Below, in pieces: positions 44,447-55,638 of a stretch of DNA of 64,000 nt. Both the position numbers and the translations under genes were made by a program. Each line of letters begins with the position of its first letter. Within the stretch, counting starts at the first letter, position 1. Origin of the DNA: Corynespora cassiicola. Lineage: Eukaryota; Ascomycota; Dothideomycetes; Pleosporales; Corynesporascaceae. The notes beneath the pieces are model-generated. The model saw only the letters and a program-made list of their open reading frames with translations, was not told the DNA's origin and did not search any database. The stretch covers positions 1,426,001 to 1,490,000 of the forward strand of contig JAEUWY010000001.1 in assembly GCA_022059125.1 (NCBI GenBank), in the 5' to 3' direction.

Positions 44447-46365
44447 TTACCCAACAACTACATGCCTCACCACCCCCACTGCCCCCGCCTCGCCCCCCTT
44501 ACCCTGCTCCTCCTTACCCTTTTCTCCCTCCCCTGGCTCCCCCTCCCCCTCCGCCCCCACCTCAAACGTCTGCTTCACCAACCGCGTCAAAAACGAACTC
44601 GGATTAGGAATGTTCTTCAAATAATCCTTCAGCAGGGGCACAGCACGCGAATCCCGCCTCGCAATGGCCTGGTTGAGCAGGTAATCATACGTGCCCTTAC
44701 GCGGGTAAAATCCATCGAGGACACACTCTTCATAGTACGCCATTGCATCCTCATAATCGCCCTCGACGCCGCAGACCAGCATGAGTCGGTCATACGTCAG
44801 TGCGTCGGGATGCAGCTTCAGCTCCGTCATTTCCTGGGCAAGGAACATGGCGAGCTCCTTGCGGCGCGCGCGGTGGCAACCACGGAGCAGGATGTTGAAT
44901 GTGTTCGTGTTGGGCCCCGCTTTGCTGACGGTGTGGAGGGCTTTGTAGATTTCGATGGCGTCGGAGAGGCGGTCTTGGTGGATCGAGGCTTGGATGCAGA
45001 CGTTGACGGCGGCGGTGGGGACGGTGCGCGTGCTGGCCTCGAATTTTTGGAGGAGTTTGAAGGCTTCGAGGGGGAGTTTTTCGTCTTTTCGTAGATAGGG
45101 GAAGAATGGCCATACGGTCCCTGCTTCGACCTTGAGGCCCGACTCTTGCATGATGAGGAGGAGGGATAAGGCGGCTTCGAGGTCGTTGGCGAACAGGTAG
45201 GTCTCGATGAGCATCTCGTAATGGTCAGATTGCAGCACAGCGTTGCGTTCAGTGAGCACACGGAACACGTCGGTTGCCAGCTTTGCCTTTCCATGCCGGG
45301 CGGCAGTGGACAGTACATTGAGGCAAGCTCCTGTCGGAGGTTTGATGTAGCCTGGGACCACTTGTGTGTTCCAAATAAATTCCGTGGGGCCGGCCTGGCA
45401 TATTGTCAGTGACACAATCTCAAGAAGCTAGCAGTTACTCACCAGCTGGTACCTGCTCGCATGGTCCAGGAGCTGCAGCCAGAGAGCATCCGACATTTTA
45501 AGACGTCCTTCGACAGCCTTGCGCGTCATGAGCACTTGGCAAGCCTCTTCTACCTCGCCGAAATCGAGTAACAACCACATGGTCTTATCCCACAGCCAGT
45601 CTTCGATTTTGATCCTCTTCTTGATCATCTCGTCCATCTTTTCGAGCGCCTGCTCAAAAAGGCGATCGCGCAGCATGCCTGCGACTACAAAGTTATGCCC
45701 GCTGTCTGAAAGAACAAACCAGCGTTCCTTCATGTAGTCCAGGATCTCGGCTCGGAGGAGGTAGTCGGGGTGAACAGCGAGTGCCTGTGTCCATTAGCTC
45801 CGCTGCTTTACAGAAAATGGCTGGTTCGTACCTCCAAAGTGCAATGGCAGCATCTGGAATCAATCTCCACTCCATCCGCCTTCATCTCCTCCAGCACCCT
45901 TCTCACTTTCCCCGCCGTGCCTTCAGTCGAACTTGTAAAGCTATGCAAGATCGCTGCATACATGGCGGAATTCGGCCGTTCTCTCCGATCTTTGATCAAG
46001 ATCCTGATCACACTCATCACCTCGTCGTACCGGCCAGCAGCGCCATCCCTACGCAGCTTCTCGTAAAGCTCGACAGTGGGGAGGTCCACCACCGAATACT
46101 TTGCGCTACGTGCACGCGGTCGAATCTCTGAAGACGTTTGCGACCTGGAGGCTCCGAATGAGAAGAATCTGGGAGAGGTATTGGTGGCAGCACTGTAGGC
46201 GCGCAATTGGCGTTGGCAGGAGGACCGCGGAGGTGCTGGACATGGCGGCTGGCAGGCGATAGAGGCGATTGCACGACGCGTGGGCTTTGCAGTGGGCGTT
46301 TTCAGCGAATACGATGGGCAAAGACAGCGCCAGAGCGCGTCGTTGATAATGGGACGGGGAGGCAT
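44447..46365 (-). CDS. Pentatricopeptide-repeat (PPR) protein, likely mitochondrial
   Basis: Exons 46365-45832, 45784-45443 and 45394-44447 (introns 47 and 48 bp) encode 607 residues. The N-terminus is rich in Arg/Ser/Ala without acidic residues for about 60 positions, a probable mitochondrial presequence. The rest is helical-pair repeats of about 35 residues, such as YEMLIETYLFANDLEAALSLLLIMQESG, NTFNILLRGCHRARRKELAMFLAQEM and LTYDRLMLVCGVEGDYEDAMAYYEECV, which match the PPR consensus. PPR proteins bind organelle RNA for processing or translation. The C-terminus is a Glu/Gly/Lys low-complexity tail. I cannot name the specific target or yeast counterpart. Confidence 0.87.
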
Positions 46366-46810
46366 TCGGGGTTGTCGCTGGCATTCACGAAAAGTTTAGA
46401 AGCTTGAGGTCACAGGTCCTGCACGGACCTTGGCGGGCCCCTTGGAAATTCCGACGCTCCGATAGGGCCTGCTGATTTGCATACAAAATGTGGATAATGC
46501 GAGATGCAGATTGGGTGAAATTCCATTGAAATGCACTTGTTTTACCAACTGACGCTGGATCGAGCCGCTCGGGCATGCAGAAGCCATGCCAGAGAGAAGA
46601 TATTACAGGAAACAGCCTAAACCGCGGGAGCGGGGGCCAGGGTATACACTCAAAGGCTAAACATCAACCGCAGAGCGCAGGCCCGGCTCTGCTTAAACAT
46701 TACGCAACCACTCCTAAAGGCGTTGCCGTACCGTGCAACGCCACCGCTTCGTGTCATTAAAAGGATATACCAATCGTCATGAATGAACATCGTTTTGGCG
46801 GCACCCTCCC
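46366..46810. promoter_or_regulatory. Intergenic: PPR promoter and CDP-DAG synthase 3' flank
   Basis: No gene seen in 445 bp. Confidence 0.45.
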
Positions 46811-48384
46811 TCACCTCCGCTTCAACTCTCCCGTAAGAAAGTCAAGGACCTGGCCATGTTAGCATATTTAAAAACAAGTCGGCGTTCCAAATACGTACCC
46901 TTGGTGAAATGACGTCCTGGTTAACGAGGTGCTTGCTGAGGATCTTGACAACCTCCATCTGCTCCTCGGGAGTGAGGCCGGTAATAGCGGCCTCGATGAC
47001 TCCGCCCACAGTGGCGTGGTGAACAGCAATGAAGCTAGTGTAGTACATAAAGGCAATGGAACCCATGATGAACTGGCAGTCCATGCGGTCCGTCATTCCG
47101 CCGTGGCCGGGAATCGAGTCGCCAAAGTCCTTGATCTTAAAGGTGCGCTTGAGTCCGGAAGCGAAGAAACCTCCGAAAGGCGCGATCAGAGAAGCAAAAG
47201 TGGCTAGGGCGAGGACATGGAATTGGACCGGCTTGATGGATAGCTTCTGGGGGATGGGAAGACCCTCGGGAACAAAGGGAATAGTGTAGGTGTGGGATGT
47301 AAAGACAGGGTTGGGCTGGCATTCGAGACCAGTCCACACATTGGCACCGAGATCCTGTATCTGTTAGCAGAGAGCTAAGATGGGTGTGGTGAAGAAGTAC
47401 GAACATTGACAGGGCAGATGAAGTACTTGTAGCGCGACATGACGCTAGTAAGGCCAATGCCGAAGATGATGGTGAAGAACCAAGCGCCGAGGAAGCCCTC
47501 CCAAGTCTTCTTGGGTGAAATCTTGATCAGAGGCGTGCGGCCAAAGGTGATTCCACACAAGTAGGCGAAAATATCATTTGTAATGACCATTGCGACGGGC
47601 AGGAAGAACCAGATGAAGCCCTCGAAGATGTTGTTGATCACAAAGTGGGCTTGCCCTACGATCAGGAACAGCGCCATGTGGGTCCAGGCAAATTGGGTAA
47701 ACTGGAACTTGTAGTGGCCCTTTTGGAGCGAGGAAACAAAGAAGATGAAGCCTGTTCAAGTCAGAATAGCACGCGGAAAAAAAATAAGATGATGTCGCAT
47801 ACCAATAATGTACAGCATGAAGGAAATGAACCTGTGGTGGGTGGCCAGGGGCAACAGGATACGGTCGACGAGCAAAATGTGCTTGAAGTAGTAGATGACC
47901 GACTCTCCATACAAAAAGTACATGGTGGAACCGAGGAAATACCAGTTTAGCGACTTGGTGAAGCGCAAGCTGCGGGCGCGCGAGGGCACATTGGCTATGG
48001 CGATGACCTCCTTGAAGGATATAATCTGCACGGCAGTCACGATGATGATGATGTAGATGTGGCCGGCGAACATGGAGATGAAGAAGGCGGCAATCATGAT
48101 CAGGGTCCATATTGTGCGCGTAATGAAGTTCTGCTTCTTCTTTTCATAGTCGGACTGGGTGGGTGGCTCCGGAGGCTGGGGTAGTCAGTGAATATGCGGA
48201 GGGCCTGGCGGAGAGGGGGGTTCGGGCTTACAGCAGGCTCCGCTTTGGCGACGGCACCGTTGCGCGTGGGGCTGCCGGGCTCAGAGGCATTCTCGCTCAT
48301 CTCAGACACACTCATGGAGGGCCGGCGCACCTTACCGTTGCCGGCGCGGTGCGAGAACTTGACGTCTTTCCGTGGGCGGGCCAT
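46811..48384 (-). CDS. CDS1: Phosphatidate cytidylyltransferase (CDP-diacylglycerol synthase)
   Basis: Makes CDP-diacylglycerol from phosphatidic acid and CTP in the ER, the precursor of phosphatidylinositol and other phospholipids. Five exons, 48384-48232, 48175-47803, 47751-47405, 47354-46899 and 46849-46811, give 455 residues. A polar cytosolic N-terminus is followed by about eight membrane segments. KISPKKTWEGFLGA and the family signature around SGLKRTFKIKDFGDSIPGHG, then GMTDRMD with the Asp pair for Mg-CTP, are intact. The last exon encodes only 13 codons. At intron 3, two AG acceptors six bases apart (after AACAG or ATACAG) are both in frame and would add or drop two residues (Ile-Gln). 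Confidence 0.94.
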
Positions 48385-48756
48385 GGTTGCTGTGTGAGGG
48401 TGAGGGTGACGGGAGCTTGGGCGGATGCGCGGCTCGCACGGCAGCAGCTGGCTAGAAAGGAGGCGGGCGGCGCGAGGGAGTGAGGGGCGGGCAGGTCGGG
48501 GGAGGGTCGCGGCCTAGGAGAGACGGGGCGAGAAGGGAGGGGAGAGGGCGCCGTGTGCGGGATGCGGGCGGCGGGCGCTGGTATTGTTTGGAGGTGGTGC
48601 AAGGTGGTGGTGGTGGTGAAAAGTAGGCGGCAGCTAGACGTCACCGTACGCGGCACCTCCGCCGAGTTTTGGCCTAGCGAGCCTGGCCCATGTGAATGGA
48701 CCCTTTGACGCGACGCGACTCCAACCCGATCTGGCGGGGACCGTTTCTGGAACACC
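48385..48756. promoter_or_regulatory. Bidirectional promoter between CDP-DAG synthase and checkpoint gene
   Basis: 372 bp separates two divergent ATGs. It is GC-rich with no TATA box, typical for housekeeping genes. Confidence 0.5.
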
Positions 48757-51002
48757 ATGGCCGACGACGACGATGATTTCGGCTTTTCCGACCATGACTT
48801 CGACGACCTGCCTGCCAACACGCTCCACGAGCTCGAGGAGACGGCCATCCGCGCCACCCAGCGCCAGCCCTCTGCCCTGGGCTCCGACTACGGCCTGGAC
48901 GACGACGGCGACGAGGTCGTGAATCTGAACGATGCAGCCCCGCGCCAGCACCAGCGCCATCGTCAGCGCCAGCAGGGGCACCATGCGTACGACGCCATGG
49001 ACATTGAGCAAGACGACGCGTATGGGGGCGGGGGACAAGAGCAGCCGCGCCAGTCGCAGGTCGACATACACCAGCTGCTGCTGCGGATCAAGAAGGTGCG
49101 CTATACCGCATGGCTCGTGACATGCCCCGCGTGCGAGTGCTTATGTCGTATCAATTCCAGCTCGAGCAAGAAAAACTCCGTCTGAACAGAGACCTCCAAG
49201 GCGAGCGATCCAAGACGCTGTCCAAGTCTGGCGAAGCAGACACACTGCGCAGACGTGCCGAAACCGCCGCCCGCGAAAACGAACAGAGGCTGCAGGCGCT
49301 GCAGCAGTCGCACCATGAGGCCGTCACCAACATCAAGACCGAGCTGGAGAAGATGCGGCGGGAGCGGGAGCAGGCCCAGACCAACAACATGTTCCTGGAG
49401 CACGACCTGGCACGCGAGGCAGACAGGACCCGAAAGACGAGAAAGGCGGTTTCGTCCCGACCAAGACCAGCCAACACTGCTGTCAGCCCGGGTGGGACGC
49501 CGAAACGGGCACAAAAGACCTTGCCGTTGCGCGACGGCTTCGACGACGAAGACATGATCATGGCCTCCCCGACCAAGACGCGGGAAAAGTCTAGAGTCTC
49601 GACGCCAAAGCAAGCAGGGAAAAGAAAACGAAATGTTGCGGATCAGAGCCCCATTGCTGTGCTGCAATTGAGCGAACCTCGAGAACGTCCAAAGGCTCTG
49701 GATGCCATGACGTCCTTTGAGCAGTCGCAAGAGGCGGCGCCGTTGCGGAACCTCTGGGGCGACGACCGCCGCTTTGCTCTTCTGCATCGCCTCCTTTCGC
49801 ACCGTTCCTCGAACGGGACCGACCGGATACTGGAAGCCCTCACTCTGTACGCACTCCCCTCCCAGCCCCACAAACGATTGTCGTCGCTAGTCCATGACTC
49901 CCTTTCAGCTCCGCAGCTTTCCGCAGATGTGCACAAGCTGGCGCTGCGCATCTGCCACACTTTTCTCTCCCTCTGGAAACAATGCCTGGATGAAAAATAC
50001 TACACCTCCCTCTATTTGATATTGGATGCGTTGCATTTTGTCCTCGCGTGGGAATCATCCAAAACCGCAGTGGCCATCACTGAACAGGCCCTGCCGCTGA
50101 TCATCGCCTCAGTCGATCTGATAACCATTCCCATTGGGCGTGCAGCAAAACGAGAGGTAAAGGATATAGGTGATCTTTACAGCCCCGACCAGCGCAAGAT
50201 CACGTCCGAGATAGACGTGGCGCGTTGTCTCCAGCTCCTCTATTTGATTGCAGCAAGCTGTCTGTCGTGCACGTCACCAGACGCCATCGCCCGCTTCTGG
50301 CGCGCTATGCCGTCCGACTTCGTCCTGATACTTCTCATCAAGGAGCAGCCGCTTCCTTACATCACTCTTATGCTCCGTGTACTCGGTACCTCGGCACTGC
50401 CTGCGTCACTGGGTCCAATGGTTGCCCAAGGAGGCGATTCTCAGGCAAAAAGAGAAGCCGACCTTGTGCACCGCCTCACAAACTTGCTTTCCGAGACGCC
50501 ACAGCCAATCCCAGACCCGGAAGCCTCCGATGCAGTCGAGGTGAGGGCAGTGGATATATGGAACTTGCGACTCCAGACTCTTGACGTTCTCACTCAGTTC
50601 TCTATTCAGGGATATGGGTCTGCACGACTGGCGAACCACCGGTCCTGCATTGGGAGACTAATCAAGTTTCTTGACTTTAGCATAGCCTTTCTCTATTCGG
50701 AGCCTCTTTCTCCAACTCAAAAACAGAAGGTTGCAGGCATCAATTCTGCCATGAAGCTCATCTACCACCTCGTGAAGAGCAACAATGGCTTTGACATCAA
50801 GACCAAATTGGTCGGTATTCTAGGGGGTCACCATGCATATCTGGTCGCCCTGACCCGACTCGCCTTTTCGGATGGGCTGGTGCTCGAGGCAGGCATAGAA
50901 GATGCGGTGGTGGACATGGCTCATTCCATTCTAGATGAAGGTCTGAGCCTTGAAGAAGGCGAGGGTCTTGTACAAGTCTTTAGTAGCGGAAACAGCGCAT
51001 AA
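48757..51002 (+). CDS. DNA-damage checkpoint protein, Rad26/UvsD/ATRIP-like
   Basis: Partner of the ATR/Mec1/UvsB kinase in the DNA-damage checkpoint. Two exons, 48757-49095 and 49161-51002, encode 726 residues. The N-terminus is acidic (MADDDDDFGFSDHDFDDL), which in ATRIP-type proteins contacts RPA. A coiled coil lies about residues 107-220 (LEQEKLRLNRDLQGE to REREQAQTNNMFLEHDL). A basic linker (PKQAGKRKRN) may be a nuclear signal, and the C-terminal two-thirds is a helical solenoid that includes LWGDDRRFALLHRLL and LALRICHTFLSLW. The layout fits fission-yeast Rad26 and Aspergillus UvsD. The assignment rests on architecture and remembered similarity. It is divergent from the CDP-DAG synthase gene. 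Confidence 0.8.
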
Positions 51003-52106
51003 TTTCTCACGACCCGGAAAAACGGCTAACATTGACTGTACGAGATTGGGCATCTGAATATTGAAATGATGCACGAGCATGAATTTTTACATTTCCAAAT
51101 TTGAAAAGCAGGCTACTGCATGCAGTTCCGGTTCGATATCTGCATCTGTGGGAGACATCCAGACCACTCTGGACCTGTCGTGACTTCAACTCACCTTTTC
51201 GATACTCACTTTACCACGCCTCGCCTCAATGGGTTGTTCGATCACACCTAGAAAGTCTACCCGCCGACTAAAAATAACCCCCGGAGCCATAACCCCATCG
51301 CCCATCGAATCTCCCCGCCGACAAGCAATCGATTTTCCCCTTGGCTAACACGTCACAGGGCAGCGTGCAGGGACCGCTGCAGCAACGGGCCGCCCATATT
51401 ACATTTGCCAATCGGACCTTTGCATGCTTTCGGATTGCAGCCTCGCCACAAAGCTCGCAGCCAAGCCGATGATCGCCCGGATATGGCGCTGAGGCTCGTA
51501 TTCAGAGCACCGCGTGCAACGATGCGGAGGCGTTGGCAGACCTCACTGAAGCGCGCATGGCTAGCCGTATCTCCATCAGCCGAGTGTCATCATTCGGCCG
51601 AGCAAAGAGACACAGGAGATGCCAGGCATTTGGGTGGAGTGTGCACCGCCACCCTTGTGCCTGGTCTGGATGCAAAGAAGCCCCGTTCCGAAATTTCCGG
51701 CAGTGCGCCGCACGTACCATCGCTGGGCCGTTTTTTTCTCCTGGCCTTGCCTTGCGCTTCTCTCCCAAAGTTTCTCGAATCATCGGAGTTATTTCGAGCC
51801 ACAGCAACCGGGAGCTAGCTGTACGCAGGGCCCCTTTGTAGTGGGGTTCGCTTGTGCCGCTTGGGGTAATGATGGGCATGGGACATCGTGTGCTCGGAGC
51901 CGCTAGCTCGCTGGACGACTTATGACGTGAAGTGCCAATAAATGTGTATAGAAGGGGTTGGGGTGCACATATAAAGGGTCTTGATCCTCTCCGGATTCGA
52001 AGGCCATCATTCAGCAAACCTCACCACCGATACCAACTCCCAGGAACAAAACACCCTTTAATACCCAATCCCTTTACCAACAACCAACCAACCCAACACC
52101 TTCAAG
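51003..52106. promoter_or_regulatory. Intergenic; promoter of the secreted-protein gene
   Basis: A TATA-like ATATAAAG near 51969-51976 lies about 135 bp upstream of ATG 52107, followed by a CT/AC-rich leader (CCAACCAACCCAACACC). No other gene is supported, despite several open frames at 51.4-51.9 kb. Confidence 0.5.
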
Positions 52107-52637
52107 ATGGTCGCCCTCACCCTCCTCACCCTCGCCGCCGGCGCTGCCGCCGCCCCCGCCCTCACTGCCCGCCAACAGGAGATCCCCGAAGGCTGGACCT
52201 GGCAAGTCGAGAACTGGCACGCTGGGTGCCAGCGCGCAGGCTGCAACTACAACTTCAACATCACCGTCCCGGCCGTCGAGGGCGAGATCGCTGGCGTCAA
52301 GGCTTACTGCTCCGGCTACCGCGGCTACGACACTCCCGACAACTACAACCTCTGCCAGATCCTCGAGGGCGTTAACAACGGCGTCGCCTCCAAGTTGGGC
52401 CCCCGCCCTGAGGACGGCACCGGCCCCAAGGAGATTTTCATTAGCTTTGAGAAGGGCGCTTATGAGCCTGAGGGACGGTATGTGGATTCGACTTGTACCG
52501 AAGGGGGGATGTGTGCTAATGAGATGAATAGTCCTGCGTACAACTTCACCGGTTCCGCGCCCGCGGTTTACAACGCTTTCGTTGCGCCTCTGTTGAACTT
52601 CACCGTTACGCCTACCCAGGTCACCGCTGTTGCTTAA
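52107..52637 (+). CDS. Small secreted cysteine-containing protein (effector candidate)
   Basis: A single exon of 176 residues. A signal peptide (MVALTLLTLAAGAAAAPA) is followed by a short propeptide-like LTAR, and the mature protein begins near QQEIPEGW. There are six cysteines in three pairs (near 41/46, 68/83 and two in STCTEGGMC), possibly three disulfides. WQVENWHAGCQRAGCNYNFNI and AYCSGYRGYD look like a beta-sandwich of the type found in many secreted ascomycete proteins. Two or three N-glycosylation sequons (NIT, NFT) are visible. The codon use is C-biased, which suggests high expression. No enzyme motif was recognised. It could be an apoplastic effector or a wall protein. Confidence 0.85.
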   Translation: MVALTLLTLAAGAAAAPALTARQQEIPEGWTWQVENWHAGCQRAGCNYNFNITVPAVEGEIAGVKAYCSGYRGYDTPDNYNLCQILEGVNNGVASKLGPRPEDGTGPKEIFISFEKGAYEPEGRYVDSTCTEGGMCANEMNSPAYNFTGSAPAVYNAFVAPLLNFTVTPTQVTAVA

Positions 52638-52903
52638 GCGAGCATTCGAACGATGGAGGGGAAGTGGAGTGTATGAATTCTTTAACGGCCGTGTGTATTT
52701 GGCATTTGGGAACTGGTATATAAAACTGTAAATATGTAATATCGAATGGATGGCATGGATCCGCCATACCAAACTCAATCTCCAACGCATTTCGTACGTG
52801 ACATGACCAACTACTCCGTTCAAACTCTACCATCGTTTCCCCCTCTGTCTGCTACCAGAAATCTCAACCCGACAAATATGACCCTCATCATCCCCCTTCT
52901 ATC

Positions 52904-53680
52904 TCATACCTCTCCACCCCTAAACACACCTCCCTCCTCCCCCTCATAATATTTCACCGCAGTCCCCCACCCATTCCCCTCGAACGGCGCGTTGGGATCG
53001 TCTTTCCAGTCTTCGGGTGCTGGGTCCTTGTTCCTGCCATTTTAGGAGGATATCTGGGGCGGGGAGATGGGAGCGTTGGGGATGGGAACGATAGTAGGTT
53101 TGGTGGTAGGTTCGATCAGGCTGGGGGTGTCGGTGGGGTGGTTGTGCTCTGGCTCTATGAGAGGGGAGGAGTCTGTGGGGCTGGTTTCTAGCGGCGGGGG
53201 AGGAGGGCGTGGTGGTGGAGTATTGGGATGAAGAGGGGGAGAGATTTTCGTAGAGGTAGGGGTTTTGCATTATGGAGCTTGTTAGTTGTTGGGGATGTGG
53301 TGGTTCTTGGTCGTGCTGGGAGTTTTTGTCCGCCGCTGGGTTCTTGGAGGGCGTTGGCATGTCTGCTGGCAGGGTGAAAGGGGTGCGAGAGGCTTTTGAA
53401 GCGGGTACGGTGGCCTGGGAGCGGACTCTGTAGAGATGGGAGTGCAAGAATACGGCGAGGTCTTCGGGGGTGATGGAGTAGATGCGGCGGACGTTGAAGG
53501 GGGCGGATATTGTGCGGGGCGGAAGGGACTCTTGGTCGTGATTTGTGTCGTTGTGTCGGCTTTCACGGTATACGAACACGCTGAAGGCTACGAAAATGCC
53601 TATTGTGATGATGACAGTGACGAATGTGCTTACGACAACAAGAAGAGTAGATATGTAGATGATGGGGCTGTTATGAACAA
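52904..53680 (-). pseudogene. Single-pass membrane protein gene, apparently decayed
   Basis: The minus strand encodes a hydrophobic segment (IYISTLLVVVSTFVTVIITI and on) followed by VFVYRESRHND and a long Pro/Ser/Thr-rich cytosolic-looking tail. An acceptor ATAACAG near 53672 suggests a missing upstream exon. The downstream part continues more convincingly in a second frame (SLIEPTTKPTIVPIPNAPI, then PEDWKDDPNAPFEGNGWG) to a stop at 52906-52904. That frame is interrupted by one TAA at 53044-53042. The minus strand has no GT dinucleotide between about 53403 and 53101, so an intron starting in this stretch cannot explain the frame change. This suggests an indel plus a nonsense change, or sequence error. 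No family is recognised. Confidence 0.4.
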
Positions 53681-54784
53681 GTTAGGCAAACATTCTGTTC
53701 CACCAAGGGTGCTTATATGTTGTGAACAAAGCCTTGCCCGCCTGGATGATTATCGTGTCTTCACGTTTGCGAATCGGTGACGTCTCACATGTGTTGGTTA
53801 GGCGTTCAGTACGAACGAGACAAGCAAACTCGACAACTATCCAATCAACAAATGTCAAAAAGGCCCATTCATTAATTAATAAAACTGTTTCATATCCAAA
53901 AAGCATTATATTTTGTTCTATATCACATCTATCCAACTTGATAAGGATAACCTACGTTAGTGGCCTTAAATTTGGATGCTAAGGCTTGCCTGCCTTGCTA
54001 AATGTTGACCCATACAATCCCCAGAAGCTCACAAAACAATATAGCGAGACTGAAATGATAAGTACAATCTTCGTAAATTCGTGGAGAAAACTTCTTCGCC
54101 TTTCCCAGCATTCGCACAATACATCTACCGTCCAGACTAAGCCATGTCCAAGAAGTGATACTACCACAAAAAGGCAAGGAAGTATCGGATCAGCTGTATA
54201 CAGAAATAGAAGCAACATCAGGATTTTAATCATATTAACTCCACAGTGTTATTTGGCAAGGTAGGATAGAAGTATCGTCTGCTTTCTGGGAAGGGAATAT
54301 TATCATTGTACTCGTACTAGATTTGCCTGCTTATTCTTTAAAATAGTAAGGGACAAAGAACGGGCCACATGCTTCCCAGAAACAATTTTAATCATATGAG
54401 AATGTTCTTGTTTTCCCGGTTGCTATGTCAGTTGAAGTGATGGGTTGATTGTTGAATCCGTGCTGGGAGTCGCGATTTTTCTCAAGCGTGATCAGACAAC
54501 TTCTCATGTTACCTAAGTAATTTCGATGTGCAGTATAGCCATCCAGGGTGATGGTTACTAAATATGATACTTTTTTTTCTTTCTTCGACTCCTTGCTTGG
54601 ATCCGAACATGCCGAATTGCAAAACAGGAACACAATCCCTGCACATCCGCCCCAGAATAGGCTAATACGAGGCAGCAGCGAAATTATTTTCCAGAATACG
54701 AATCCTTTCTAGACCAGACTCATAAAGCGCATCGTGCGCGCTTATTGCCCATCCCAAACAAACTCAACTTTCGATAAAATCAAA
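53681..54784. other. AT-rich region with membrane-like minus-strand fragments
   Basis: Several minus-strand fragments are hydrophobic and look once-coding: 54233-53979 (IKILMLLLFLYTADPILPC and KIVLIISVSLYCFVSFWG) and 54633-54388 (after a FWGGCAGIVFLFC stretch). They may be earlier exons of the decayed membrane-protein gene to the left. I could not join them with credible splice sites. Confidence 0.35.
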
Positions 54785-55489
54785 ATGTCAATCACCAGCT
54801 ATGCAACCTTCCCAGTCGCGACCAGTCGACCTCTCTCATGCATTTCAGGTCTGGATCCCGGCGCGGACTGCGGTGAAGACCAATGGGATACTTCACCCGA
54901 TGCTGGATTCTACACTGTCTGCTGCGACGGCGACATCATCGACATCACCGGGTTTAACAGCTACGCCAACTACACGCTAAGACTGGAGAATCTCGTATGC
55001 TGCCACTCTGAATGGGGCAATCTCCGATCGCTGGATTTCGATGAGACCAAAGGCTGCGAAAACGGGACGGGATCTCCGTTGGAATCGCTCCTCTCCACGA
55101 GTACTGAGGTCGCGGTATCGAGGACATTGGATATGGGCGCGTCTTCGAGTTTACTCAATCCGGAATGTTTTTGGAGTCAACTGGCGGAGGAGGATATAGC
55201 GTCATCCGCAACGTATACTGTTATCTCCTCTAGCATCACTGGCGATACAGAGCCGATTATTTCATCAATTATCGCATCTACTTCACAGGGGTTGTCCTCA
55301 GGTAACCCTACTAGAAGCAATTCAGCAGAAGTTACTTCACAGATTTCCACTCCTGAAAGCAGTATTGGGAGCTCAGATCTCGGAGCAGCCACGACAACCA
55401 CTTCTTTAACAGGCTTAGCCCCTACCATCACTTTGAATTTTGGGCTTATATTCATATTTTTCCTGCTTGTTTTAGAATTCAAAGTCTAA
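54785..55489 (+). CDS. Ser/Thr-rich protein with hydrophobic C-terminus
   Basis: A single exon from ATG 54785, 234 residues. The N-terminal 80 residues hold several Cys including two CC pairs (YTVCCDGDI, NLVCCHSEW), then a Ser/Thr-rich stalk and a terminal hydrophobic segment (FGLIFIFFLLVLEFKV). That end looks like a GPI-anchor signal or a tail anchor. No N-terminal signal peptide is visible, which is odd for a GPI protein; either a tail-anchored protein or a missing upstream exon would explain it. No family name is recognised. Confidence 0.65.
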   Translation: MSITSYATFPVATSRPLSCISGLDPGADCGEDQWDTSPDAGFYTVCCDGDIIDITGFNSYANYTLRLENLVCCHSEWGNLRSLDFDETKGCENGTGSPLESLLSTSTEVAVSRTLDMGASSSLLNPECFWSQLAEEDIASSATYTVISSSITGDTEPIISSIIASTSQGLSSGNPTRSNSAEVTSQISTPESSIGSSDLGAATTTTSLTGLAPTITLNFGLIFIFFLLVLEFKV

Positions 55490-55638
55490 ACTTGTCGTCA
55501 TTAACTTGTAATTTTGCTTTGCGTCAATAAGATTTAGGCGGAAGGATTAGCAATAAAAAACTTAAAATACGAATGATTGATCGAATTTTCACTCCATTAG
55601 CGGATTTTTACGGTCGGGCTTGCTCTGAACTTATAGCA

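Noticed and set aside
51405..52017. Overlapping open frames on both strands at 51.4-52.0 kb
   Set aside because: Mutually overlapping, none with domain content; promoter region of the secreted protein.
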